Part shown: positions 1 through 5,796 of the stretch, in pieces
Layout of the letters: every line of letters starts with the position of its first letter
Position numbering within the stretch: the first letter of the stretch is position 1
Assembly: GCA_017550765.1 (NCBI GenBank)
Contig: JAFZOC010000305.1
Coordinates: 1-6,268, forward strand
Direction of reading: 5' to 3'
From: Oscillospiraceae bacterium
GTDB taxonomy: Bacteria; Bacillota_A; Clostridia; Oscillospirales; Oscillospiraceae
DNA: 6,268 bases
The notes under the pieces: generated by a model
Told to the model about the DNA's origin: nothing
Seen by the model: only the letters and a program-made list of their open reading frames with translations
Database searches by the model: none
Program-made: the position numbers and the translations under genes

Positions 1-1
1 C

Positions 2-373
2 CTGCTGAAGTTCGGCATCATCCCCGAGCTCATCGGCCGTCTGCCCGTGGTGGCGTCGCTGGACTCTCTGTCGAGGGACGACCTGGTGCGCATCCTGGTG
101 GAGCCCAAGAACGCCATGACCAAGCAGTATCAGGCCCTTCTGCGCTACGACGGCGTGGAGCTGGTCTATGAGCCGGAGGCCCTGGAGGCCATCGCCGACA
201 AGGCGATCGAACGCAAGATCGGCGCCCGCGGCCTGCGCAGCGTCATGGAGGGCATCATGACCGAGATCATGTTCCGCATCCCCTCCGACCCGACGGTGCG
301 CAAGGTCGTGATCACCCCCGCCTGTGTCAGCGGCGAGGCGGCGCCGACCGTCATCCGTCAGGACGAGGAATGA
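2..373 (+). CDS. clpX: ClpX, ATPase subunit of the ClpXP protease (C-terminal part; 5' end outside the window)
   Basis: ClpX is a hexameric AAA+ unfoldase in the cytoplasm that recognises tagged proteins and threads them into the ClpP peptidase. Only the last 123 codons are visible; the zinc-binding domain, Walker motifs and pore loops lie upstream of the window. The visible part begins with the end of the large AAA+ domain ([13 protein letters not shown]), in which Arg13 of the fragment matches the family's arginine finger. The small domain follows, with [14 protein letters not shown] (fragment residues 34-47) and the sensor-2 motif GARGLRS (74-80, Arg76). The protein ends with the usual acidic tail. 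No key residue is missing in the visible part. It is followed after 22 nt by lon, so the two are probably co-transcribed. Identification rests on near-verbatim family motifs and is secure; the remaining uncertainty is only about the unseen N-terminus. Confidence 0.97.
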   Translation: MLKFGIIPELIGRLPVVASLDSLSRDDLVRILVEPKNAMTKQYQALLRYDGVELVYEPEALEAIADKAIERKIGARGLRSVMEGIMTEIMFRIPSDPTVRKVVITPACVSGEAAPTVIRQDEE

Positions 374-382
374 GCTCTCCGG

Positions 383-389
383 AAAGGAG
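383..389 (+). promoter_or_regulatory. Ribosome binding site of lon
   Basis: AAAGGAG lies 6 nt before the ATG at 396. It decides the start of lon. The reading frame is open further upstream to an ATG at 324, but that ATG has no such site and would overlap the last 50 bases of clpX. Confidence 0.8.
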
Positions 390-395
390 CGACCC

Positions 396-2798
396 ATGAG
401 CGAAAAAGTAGACAATGAGCTCCGGTGGCTGCCGCTGCTGGCCCTGCGCGGCCTCAGCGTCTTCCCCGGCATGCTCCTGACCTTCGATGTGGAGCGCCAG
501 GCGTCGATCGGCGCGCTGGCCCAGGCCGGCAAGCAGGATCAGACGATCTTCCTGGTGACCCAGCGGGATCTGACGGTAGATCTGCCCGAGGCCCGGGACC
601 TCTTCCGGGTGGGCACGGTCTGCCGCATCCGGCAGCAGCTGCGCCAGCCCCAGGGCAATATCTGCCGCGTGATGGTGGAAGGGCTCTATCGGGCGGAGGC
701 GCTGGAGATCTCCACCGATCCCAAGGGCTACGCCGCGGCGCTGCGTCCCCTGGAGGCCAGGGAGGAACGGGTCAGCGCGGAGCGGGTGGAAGCCCTGATG
801 CGCAGCTGCGTATCCCTGTTCCAGGAGTATCTGCAGATGGACCCGGAGCTCCCGGGGGAGCAGATCCTCAACGTGCTGGCCGCCACGGATCCCGGTCACG
901 TGGCCGATTACATCGCGCAGAACGTCCATCTCCGCGTGGAAGAGAAACAGCAGCTCCTGGAGGAGACGGGCCCGGCCAAGCGCCTGGCGCTGCTGTCGCG
1001 GATGCTCAACAAAGAGCTGAGCGTGATGACCATCGAGAAGGAGCTGAACGACCAGACCCGGGAACAGATGGACCGCGCCCAGCGGGAATACTTCCTGCGG
1101 GAGGAGATGAAGGTCATCCAGTCCGAACTGGGCGAGGACGGCCTGGCGGACGACTTCGAGGAGATCCGGGAGCGCATCGCGGCTCTGGACGCCCCGGAGG
1201 AAGTCCGGGAGAAACTGAAGAAAGAGCTGGGGCGGCTGCAGAAGCAGCCCTTCGGTTCGGCGGAGGCGGCGGTGATCCGGAGCTATCTGGACGTGTGCCT
1301 GGAGCTGCCCTGGGGGAAGAAGACCCAGGAGACCGTGGACATCGCCAAGGCCCGCAAGATCCTGGACGAGGAGCACTACGGTCTGGAGAAGGTCAAGGAG
1401 CGCATCCTGGAGTACCTGGCGGTCAAGCAGCTCGCGCCGCAGATCCGGGGCGGGCTCCTCTGCCTGGTGGGCCCCCCGGGCACCGGCAAGACCAGCATCG
1501 CCATGAGCGTGGCCCACGCCACAGGGCGCAAGCTGGTGCGGGTGAGCCTGGGCGGCATCCATGACGAGGCCGAGATCCGCGGCCACCGCAAGACGTACAT
1601 CGGCTCCATGCCCGGCCGGATCATCACCGGCATCCAGCAGGCCGGCACCTGCGACCCGCTGATGGTGCTGGACGAGATCGACAAACTGGGCTCCGACTAT
1701 CGGGGCGACCCCAGCGCCGCCCTGCTGGAAGCGCTGGACCCGGAGCAGAACGCCACCTTCCGGGACCACTTCCTGGAGCTGCCCTTCGACCTCTCGGGCG
1801 TCTTTTTCATCACCACGGCCAACTCCGTCGCCACGATCCCCCGTGCTCTGCTGGACCGGATGGAAGTGATCGAGCTCTCCAGCTACACCGATGAGGAGAA
1901 GCTGCAGATCGCCAAGCGCCATCTGCTCCCCAAGCAGAGGAAGAAGCACGGGCTCAAAGCGACCCAGCTGAAGATCGACGACGCCTCGATCCGCAAGATC
2001 GTCCGCAGCTACACCCGGGAGTCCGGCGTGCGCCTGCTGGAGCGGGAGCTGGCGGCTGTGTGCCGCAAAGCGGCCAGCGGCATCGCCGAGGGGAAGTTCA
2101 AAAGCCTGAACGTGAAGCCCGAGAAGCTGGAGGCCCTGCTGGGACCGGCCAAGTTCAAGCCCGACGAGCGCCGCACCCGCAGCGCCGTGGGCCTGGTCCG
2201 CGGCCTGGCCTACACCTCCGTGGGCGGCGAGGTCCTGGACGTGGAAGCGGCGGTGGTCCCGGGCTCCGGCAAGCTGGAGCTCACAGGCAACCTGGGGGAC
2301 GTGATGAAGGAGTCCGCCCGGGCGGCCATGACCTACATCCGCAGCCGCGCCGGTGTCCTGGGCCTGGACGCGGAGTTCTACAAGGACAACGACATCCACA
2401 TCCACTTCCCAGAAGGCGCCGTCCCCAAGGACGGTCCCTCGGCGGGCATCACGGTCACCATCGCGCTGATCTCGGCCCTCACGTCGATCCCGGTCCGCAG
2501 CGATGTGGCCATGACCGGCGAGATCACCCTCCGGGGCCGGGTGCTGCCCATCGGCGGCCTGCGGGAGAAGACCATGGCTGCCCTCCGCGCGGGGGTCAGG
2601 ACGGTCATCCTGCCGGCGGAGAACGAGCCGGACCTGGAGGAGATCGACCAGGAGGTGCGCCGGCAGCTCCGCTTCGTCCCCGTGGACAATGTGGACGCGG
2701 CGCTGGACGTGGCGCTGCTCCGGGGCGAGCTGCATGAGACTATGCCGCTGCCGGCCCCGGTGCCTGCCGCGGAGAGCAGAAAGCAGATCCGGGTGTGA
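396..2798 (+). CDS. lon: ATP-dependent Lon protease (LonA type)
   Basis: Lon is a soluble homohexameric AAA+ serine protease that degrades misfolded and selected regulatory proteins in the cytoplasm. The product is 800 residues, normal for LonA. The N-terminal substrate-binding domain (about 10-205) begins [15 protein letters not shown] helical region follows (about 205-320) with the family signature [18 protein letters not shown]. The AAA+ module (about 330-590) has Walker A GPPGTGKT at 359-366 (Lys365), Walker B VLDE with Asp426 and Glu427, a probable arginine finger at Arg488 (LLDRMEV) and the sensor-2 arginine at Arg546 (ESGVR). The protease domain has the catalytic Ser682 in PKDGPSAG and Lys725 in GLREKTMAA, so the Ser-Lys dyad is intact. 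The last 25 or so residues form a Pro/Ala-rich tail. The domain order and the lack of membrane segments argue against LonB. It sits between clpX and engB, as lonA does in Bacillus. The ATG at 396 was chosen for its strong ribosome binding site. Confidence 0.98.
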   Translation: MSEKVDNELRWLPLLALRGLSVFPGMLLTFDVERQASIGALAQAGKQDQTIFLVTQRDLTVDLPEARDLFRVGTVCRIRQQLRQPQGNICRVMVEGLYRAEALEISTDPKGYAAALRPLEAREERVSAERVEALMRSCVSLFQEYLQMDPELPGEQILNVLAATDPGHVADYIAQNVHLRVEEKQQLLEETGPAKRLALLSRMLNKELSVMTIEKELNDQTREQMDRAQREYFLREEMKVIQSELGEDGLADDFEEIRERIAALDAPEEVREKLKKELGRLQKQPFGSAEAAVIRSYLDVCLELPWGKKTQETVDIAKARKILDEEHYGLEKVKERILEYLAVKQLAPQIRGGLLCLVGPPGTGKTSIAMSVAHATGRKLVRVSLGGIHDEAEIRGHRKTYIGSMPGRIITGIQQAGTCDPLMVLDEIDKLGSDYRGDPSAALLEALDPEQNATFRDHFLELPFDLSGVFFITTANSVATIPRALLDRMEVIELSSYTDEEKLQIAKRHLLPKQRKKHGLKATQLKIDDASIRKIVRSYTRESGVRLLERELAAVCRKAASGIAEGKFKSLNVKPEKLEALLGPAKFKPDERRTRSAVGLVRGLAYTSVGGEVLDVEAAVVPGSGKLELTGNLGDVMKESARAAMTYIRSRAGVLGLDAEFYKDNDIHIHFPEGAVPKDGPSAGITVTIALISALTSIPVRSDVAMTGEITLRGRVLPIGGLREKTMAALRAGVRTVILPAENEPDLEEIDQEVRRQLRFVPVDNVDAALDVALLRGELHETMPLPAPVPAAESRKQIRV

Positions 2799-2802
2799 GA
2801 AG

Positions 2803-3393
2803 ATGGCGACGCTGAACGTACAGAAGGCGGAGTTCGTGAAGTCCGCCGCGGCGCCGGGCCAGTTCATCCGAAGCTCTGTGCCGAAGGTGGCCTTTGCGGG
2901 CAAGTCCAACGTGGGCAAGTCCTCGGTGATCAACCGGCTGCTGGAGCGGAAGAGCTTCGCCCGGGTCAGCGCCGAGCCGGGGAAGACCGTCCATGTGAAC
3001 TACTTCCTCATCGACGGGAAGCTCTATTTCGTGGACCTGCCGGGCTACGGCTACGCCAAGGTCTCCGAGGCGGAGCGGGAGCGCTGGAGCAGGCTGATGG
3101 AGGCCTTCTTCGCCGACAGGAGCCTTTTCGACCTGGGCGTGATGATCGTGGACGCCCGCCACGCGCCGACGGCGAACGACCTGACCATGGCGAAGTTCTT
3201 CAAGGACAGCGGCTGCCGCCTGGCGGTGGTGGCCAACAAGCTGGACAAGCTGAAAAAGAGCGAGATCGAGCCCAACATGGCCCGGATCCGGCAGGATCTG
3301 GAGCTGGCGGAGGGCGTGCCGCTGATCGGCTTCTCCGCGGAGAAAGGCCAGGGGCGGCAGGCGCTGCTGGCGGAGATCCTGACGCTGCTCTGA
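2803..3393 (+). CDS. engB: Ribosome-assembly GTPase EngB/YsxC
   Basis: EngB (YsxC, YihA) is a small TRAFAC-class GTPase needed for late assembly of the 50S ribosomal subunit; it is essential in several bacteria. The 196-residue product has the normal single-domain length. All G motifs are visible: G1 GKSNVGKSS at 33-41, the G2 region EPGKT at 58-62, G3 DLPGYGYA at 78-85, G4 NKLD at 145-148 and G5 FSAEKG at 177-182. G4 has Asn where B. subtilis YsxC has Thr, which is the canonical form for GTPases in general. The ATG at 2803 is only 4 nt after the lon stop and has no convincing Shine-Dalgarno sequence, so translation is probably coupled to lon. An upstream in-frame extension to 2689 would give an Arg/Cys/Trp-rich leader read from inside lon and was discarded. 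This is the last gene of the clpX-lon-engB operon; a terminator follows 138 nt later. Confidence 0.97.
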   Translation: MATLNVQKAEFVKSAAAPGQFIRSSVPKVAFAGKSNVGKSSVINRLLERKSFARVSAEPGKTVHVNYFLIDGKLYFVDLPGYGYAKVSEAERERWSRLMEAFFADRSLFDLGVMIVDARHAPTANDLTMAKFFKDSGCRLAVVANKLDKLKKSEIEPNMARIRQDLELAEGVPLIGFSAEKGQGRQALLAEILTLL

Positions 3394-3398
3394 GCCGG

Positions 3399-3411
3399 GG
3401 CGGCTGCAGGC
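3399..3411. repeat. 13-nt direct repeat, copy 1
   Basis: GGCGGCTGCAGGC occurs here and again at 3478-3490, identical over 13 bases, with flanks that differ on both sides. The copies start 79 nt apart and both lie between the engB stop and its terminator. In such GC-rich DNA this may be chance. No function is known to me. Confidence 0.5.
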
Positions 3412-3477
3412 ACGGATCTGGCGCCCGGCGGCGCTGCCGGCCCGCTGAGCACAGGCCGCGTCCCGAGCCGTCTGGCC

Positions 3478-3490
3478 GGCGGCTGCAGGC
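3478..3490. repeat. 13-nt direct repeat, copy 2
   Basis: Second exact copy of GGCGGCTGCAGGC. The core CTGCAG is palindromic (a PstI-type hexamer), so each copy could also form a weak protein-binding dyad. That reading is speculative. Confidence 0.5.
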
Positions 3491-3531
3491 TGTGAAGGGG
3501 CGGGACGGTCCGCAGTATCCGACAGCACAGA

Positions 3532-3569
3532 AAGAGCGAGACGGTTTTTCCGTCTCGCTCTTGTATTTT
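3532..3569 (+). terminator. Intrinsic terminator of the clpX-lon-engB operon
   Basis: A perfect 13-bp stem pairs 3532-3544 with 3550-3562 around a TTTTT loop (3545-3549). It is followed by GTATTTT, a T-rich tail. The sharp drop in GC content after the stem is typical of a Rho-independent terminator on the + strand. On the opposite strand the stem is followed by TTTCTGTG, so it is a weak terminator in that direction at best. It separates the engB operon from the protease-scpAB operon. Confidence 0.9.
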
Positions 3570-3589
3570 ACAGATCTTTTTGGTAAAAT
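3561..3589 (+). promoter_or_regulatory. Probable sigma-A promoter of the M50 protease-scpA-scpB operon
   Basis: The -10 hexamer TAAAAT (3584-3589) matches the TATAAT consensus at 5 of 6 positions and is preceded by TG at -15/-14 (3581-3582), an extended -10. A weak -35, TTGTAT (3561-3566, 3 of 6), lies at the ideal 17-bp spacing and overlaps the foot of the preceding terminator stem. The predicted start site is A3596, only 3 nt before the ATG at 3599. The stretch 3563-3600 is strikingly AT-rich against a GC-rich background. An alternative -10, TATATT at 3593-3598, would start transcription inside the gene. Confidence 0.65.
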
Positions 3590-3598
3590 ATCTATATT

Positions 3599-4306
3599 AT
3601 GGGGGTGAAGGCGATCGATATCCTGCGTGACATCTGGAACGGCTTTGATCTGAGCGGACTGTGGGACATCCTGCTGCGTGTGATCCCGGCGCTGATCTGC
3701 ATCACGCTCCATGAACTGAGCCACGGCCTCGTGGCCTACGCCCTGGGGGACGATACGGCCAAGAGAGCCGGCCGCCTGACCCTGGACCCCCTCAAGCACC
3801 TGGATCCCATGGGCCTGCTGATGATGGTGATCTTCCGCTTCGGCTATGCCAAGCCCGTCCCGGTGGACATGCGCAAGTTCCGCGATCCGAGGAGCGGCAT
3901 GGCGCTGACGGCTCTGGCCGGACCGGTGAGCAACGTGCTCATCGCGGCGATCTTCCTGTTCCTCTACGGCTTGCTGACGCCGCTGCTGTATCAGGGCGCC
4001 GTGGGAAGCTATGTGCTGAAGATGCTCTTCTACACCGCGGAGCTGAGCCTGGTCCTGGCGATCTTCAACCTGATCCCGATCCCGCCGCTGGACGGCTCCA
4101 AAGTGCTCTTCTCCCTGCTGCCGGACCGGGCATACATGGGCCTGATGCGCTATGAGCGCTACGGCACGATCCTGATGATCGCCCTGGTGATGTTCGGCGC
4201 GCTGAACGGCTTCCTGAGCACCGCCATCTCATGGGTGATGGGCTGGATGTGGCCGGTGGCGGAAGGGGCCTTCGACCTGGGCATGAGCCTGTTCGGGGGC
4301 GCGTGA
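3599..4306 (+). CDS. M50 family site-2-type intramembrane metalloprotease
   Basis: Members of this family are zinc metalloproteases that cut substrates inside or near the membrane, often to release regulators such as anti-sigma factors; the substrate here is unknown. The 235-residue protein is hydrophobic, with about four to five membrane segments (roughly 24-44, 67-82, 103-126, 138-160 and 188-212). The zinc motif HELSH is at 38-42 (His38, Glu39, His42). The third ligand is expected at Asp165 in NLIPIPPLDGS (157-167). GRLTLDPLKHLDPMG (58-72) and AKPVPVDMRKF (84-94) are typical of the short YwhC-like branch. There is no PDZ domain, unlike RseP. The ATG at 3599 has no Shine-Dalgarno sequence because the promoter abuts it. 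It is retained because later in-frame starts (GTG 3680) would remove much of the first membrane segment. The stop overlaps the scpA start by 1 nt. Family and active site are clear; the exact start is less so. Confidence 0.93.
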   Translation: MGVKAIDILRDIWNGFDLSGLWDILLRVIPALICITLHELSHGLVAYALGDDTAKRAGRLTLDPLKHLDPMGLLMMVIFRFGYAKPVPVDMRKFRDPRSGMALTALAGPVSNVLIAAIFLFLYGLLTPLLYQGAVGSYVLKMLFYTAELSLVLAIFNLIPIPPLDGSKVLFSLLPDRAYMGLMRYERYGTILMIALVMFGALNGFLSTAISWVMGWMWPVAEGAFDLGMSLFGGA

Positions 4307-5091
4307 TGAACGATCCGCGTTTTCGCCTGGAGGGCATCGTACACGAAAAAGACGAGCTGACGGACTTTGAAGGGCCCCTGAGCCTGATCCTGATGCTCCT
4401 GGAAAAGAACAAGATCCAGATCCGCGAACTGAAGATCTCCGAGATCCTGGACCAGTACCTGGCCTGGATGGACGAGATGCAGCGCATGGATCTGGAGATC
4501 GCCAGCGAGTTCGTGCAGATGGCGGCCCATCTTCTGTATATCAAGACACGGACCCTGCTGACTGCGGAAGAGGAAGTCTCGGAGCTGGAGACGTTGATGC
4601 AGTCCCTGGAGCAGCTGAAGGCCAAGGACAGTCTCGGCGCCGTCCGCGAGCTCCTGCCGGCCCTGAAAAAGGCCTCGGAGCGCGGGCTGCTGTATATGGA
4701 AAAGCCGCCGGAGCCCCTGCCCAGGGCCGGAAAGACCTACGAGTACCGGCATGAGAACGTGGACCTGCTCCGCGCGCTGTACGCGGTCTTCTCCCGGGGG
4801 ATCAAGGTCCCGGAGGAGGACGACGCGATCGTCCGGGCGATCCCGCGGCGGCCGCTCTACAGCGTGCGCAGCAAGAGCAGAGAGCTCCTGGAACGTCTGC
4901 GCGTCGGGCCCGTCCTGCTGGGAGAGCTGTATCGGACCTGTACCTCCCGCTCGGAACTGGTGGCCACGTTCCTGTCGGTGCTGGAGCTGTGCAGCATGGG
5001 CAGCGTCCGCATCGACCGGGAAGGGGAGGACCACCGCCTGTCCTTCACCGGCGGCGAGACGGAGCAGATCCTGGAGAAGATCGAGGAGTAA
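4306..5091 (+). CDS. scpA: Segregation and condensation protein A (ScpA, kleisin of SMC-ScpAB)
   Basis: ScpA is the kleisin subunit that bridges the heads of the SMC dimer and binds ScpB. The complex loads near the origin and compacts and separates the replicated chromosomes. The 261-residue product has the usual length. The N-terminal domain has FEGPL (21-25) followed by LLEKNKIQI (31-39) and the helix AAHLLYIKTRTLL (73-85), all standard ScpA signatures. The central part (about 85-180) is charged and helical and is where ScpB binds in known structures. The C-terminal winged helix (about 190-247), with SRSELVATFLSVLELC (214-229), is expected to bind the SMC ATPase cap. Residue 26 is Ser where many homologues have Asp (GPLD). 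The ATG at 4306 shares one base with the stop of the protease gene (ATGA), and GGGGG at 4295-4299 may serve as a weak ribosome binding site; translation is probably coupled. Confidence 0.96.
   Translation: MNDPRFRLEGIVHEKDELTDFEGPLSLILMLLEKNKIQIRELKISEILDQYLAWMDEMQRMDLEIASEFVQMAAHLLYIKTRTLLTAEEEVSELETLMQSLEQLKAKDSLGAVRELLPALKKASERGLLYMEKPPEPLPRAGKTYEYRHENVDLLRALYAVFSRGIKVPEEDDAIVRAIPRRPLYSVRSKSRELLERLRVGPVLLGELYRTCTSRSELVATFLSVLELCSMGSVRIDREGEDHRLSFTGGETEQILEKIEE
5083..5088 (+). promoter_or_regulatory. Ribosome binding site of scpB, inside the end of scpA
   Basis: GAGGAG, encoding the last two Glu codons of scpA, lies 8 nt before the ATG at 5097. It fixes the scpB start and ties its translation to the end of scpA. 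The longer in-frame reading from 4989 would lie wholly inside scpA and was discarded. Confidence 0.7.
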
Positions 5092-5096
5092 GAACG

Positions 5097-5696
5097 ATGG
5101 AACTATCTGCCGCGATCGAGGCGATCCTGTTCGCCGCGGGGGAGTGCGTCCCCATCGCCCGCCTGTCTCTGGCGCTGAGCGTTGAGGAAGAGGAAGTGGA
5201 GCGCGTCGCCCGGGAGCTCATGGAGCGCTATGAGCGCGAGGAACGGGGCATGCGGATCCTCCGGCTGGGGGACAAGCTGCAGATGTGCTCCGCGCCGGGG
5301 TACGCGCCGTTCATCGTGAAAGCCCTGGAACAGCGCAAGCCCCCCATGCTCTCCGCCTCCGCCCTGGAGGCTCTGGCCATCGTGGCCTACTTCCAGCCGG
5401 TGACCCGCGCCTATATCGACCGGGTCCGCGGCGTGGACAGCGCCTACACGGTGGGCTCCCTGGCGGAACGGGGCCTGATCGAGCCCTGCGGCCACCTGGA
5501 TGCCCCGGGCCGCCCGACGCTCTTCCGCACCACGGACGCCTTCCTGCGCACCATGGGCATCTCGGAGCTCTCCCAGCTCCCGCCGCTGCCGGATATGAGC
5601 GCCAGCGAGGGCGTGGAGGAGCTGCAGCATACGATCGAACAGCTGCAGCGCGCCCCCGACGGGCAGCTCAGCATCAGCGAGGTCACCGAAGGATGA
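5097..5696 (+). CDS. scpB: Segregation and condensation protein B (ScpB, kite subunit of SMC-ScpAB)
   Basis: ScpB forms a dimer that clasps the central part of ScpA and is needed for SMC condensin activity and chromosome segregation. The product has 199 residues, normal for the family. It has two winged-helix domains. The first (about 1-78) begins with LSAAIEAILFAAG (3-15). The second (about 85-165) carries the best-conserved stretch, LEALAIVAYFQPVTRAYIDR (90-109), followed by VRGVDS (110-115) and PGRPTLFRTTDAFL (137-150). The last 35 or so residues are polar, with a short predicted helix (EELQHTIEQLQ) and probably a flexible end, as is common in ScpB. The start is 5 nt after the scpA stop. 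The gene is complete and shows nothing unusual in codon use. The pairing with scpA leaves little doubt. Confidence 0.97.
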   Translation: MELSAAIEAILFAAGECVPIARLSLALSVEEEEVERVARELMERYEREERGMRILRLGDKLQMCSAPGYAPFIVKALEQRKPPMLSASALEALAIVAYFQPVTRAYIDRVRGVDSAYTVGSLAERGLIEPCGHLDAPGRPTLFRTTDAFLRTMGISELSQLPPLPDMSASEGVEELQHTIEQLQRAPDGQLSISEVTEG

Positions 5697-5796
5697 ACGG
5701 GGGCGGCCGGACGCCGCCGCCGAAGAACGACGCCCGCAGACTTGGAGCGGGCCTCTCCCGCAAGAGCGATCGACAAAAGACAAGGAGCGATGCGAA
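5697..5796. other. 100-nt spacer between scpB and the DUF2953 gene with two small GC hairpins
   Basis: Two perfect 6-bp G/C stems are visible: 5702-5707 with 5713-5718 (5-nt loop), and 5732-5737 with 5747-5752 (9-nt loop). Neither is followed by a T-run, so they are not convincing terminators. No clear -10/-35 pair is present, so the downstream gene is probably read through from scpB. Stems this short arise easily by chance in GC-rich DNA. Confidence 0.4.
5782..5787 (+). promoter_or_regulatory. Ribosome binding site pointing to a TTG start
   Basis: AAGGAG lies 9 nt before TTG at 5797, which opens the frame encoding the DUF2953 membrane protein. An ATG at 5790 is only 2 nt from this site and opens a 30-codon reading in another frame. 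The TTG is therefore the better start. Confidence 0.7.

Larger units (their letters stand above)
3394..3531. other. GC-rich non-coding stretch after engB
   Basis: These bases separate the engB stop from the terminator hairpin. They are GC-rich and contain several short G/C inverted segments and one exact 13-nt direct repeat. I find no start codon with a ribosome binding site and no recognisable protein, tRNA or riboswitch pattern. It is most likely the 3' untranslated region of the clpX-lon-engB mRNA. Confidence 0.5.

Noticed and set aside
324..395. N-terminal extension of lon by 24 residues from an upstream ATG
   Set aside because: It overlaps clpX, is Arg-rich and unlike Lon N-termini, and lacks a ribosome binding site; the ATG at 396 has a strong one.
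351..2933. An 860-codon reading frame on the - strand opposite lon
   Set aside because: It is codon-for-codon in register with lon and stays open only because lon lacks TTA, CTA and TCA codons. Its product is low-complexity (Leu, Gln, Asp, His, Arg) with no recognisable domain, and it runs across both lon boundaries.
3492..3608. A 38-codon reading from GTG through the terminator to the protease start
   Set aside because: It translates the terminator hairpin itself, has no ribosome binding site, and overlaps the promoter. The peptide is an artefact of the hairpin sequence.
5702..5752. Terminator after scpB
   Set aside because: Two 6-bp GC stems exist but neither is followed by a run of T's, and no new promoter is evident before the next gene.
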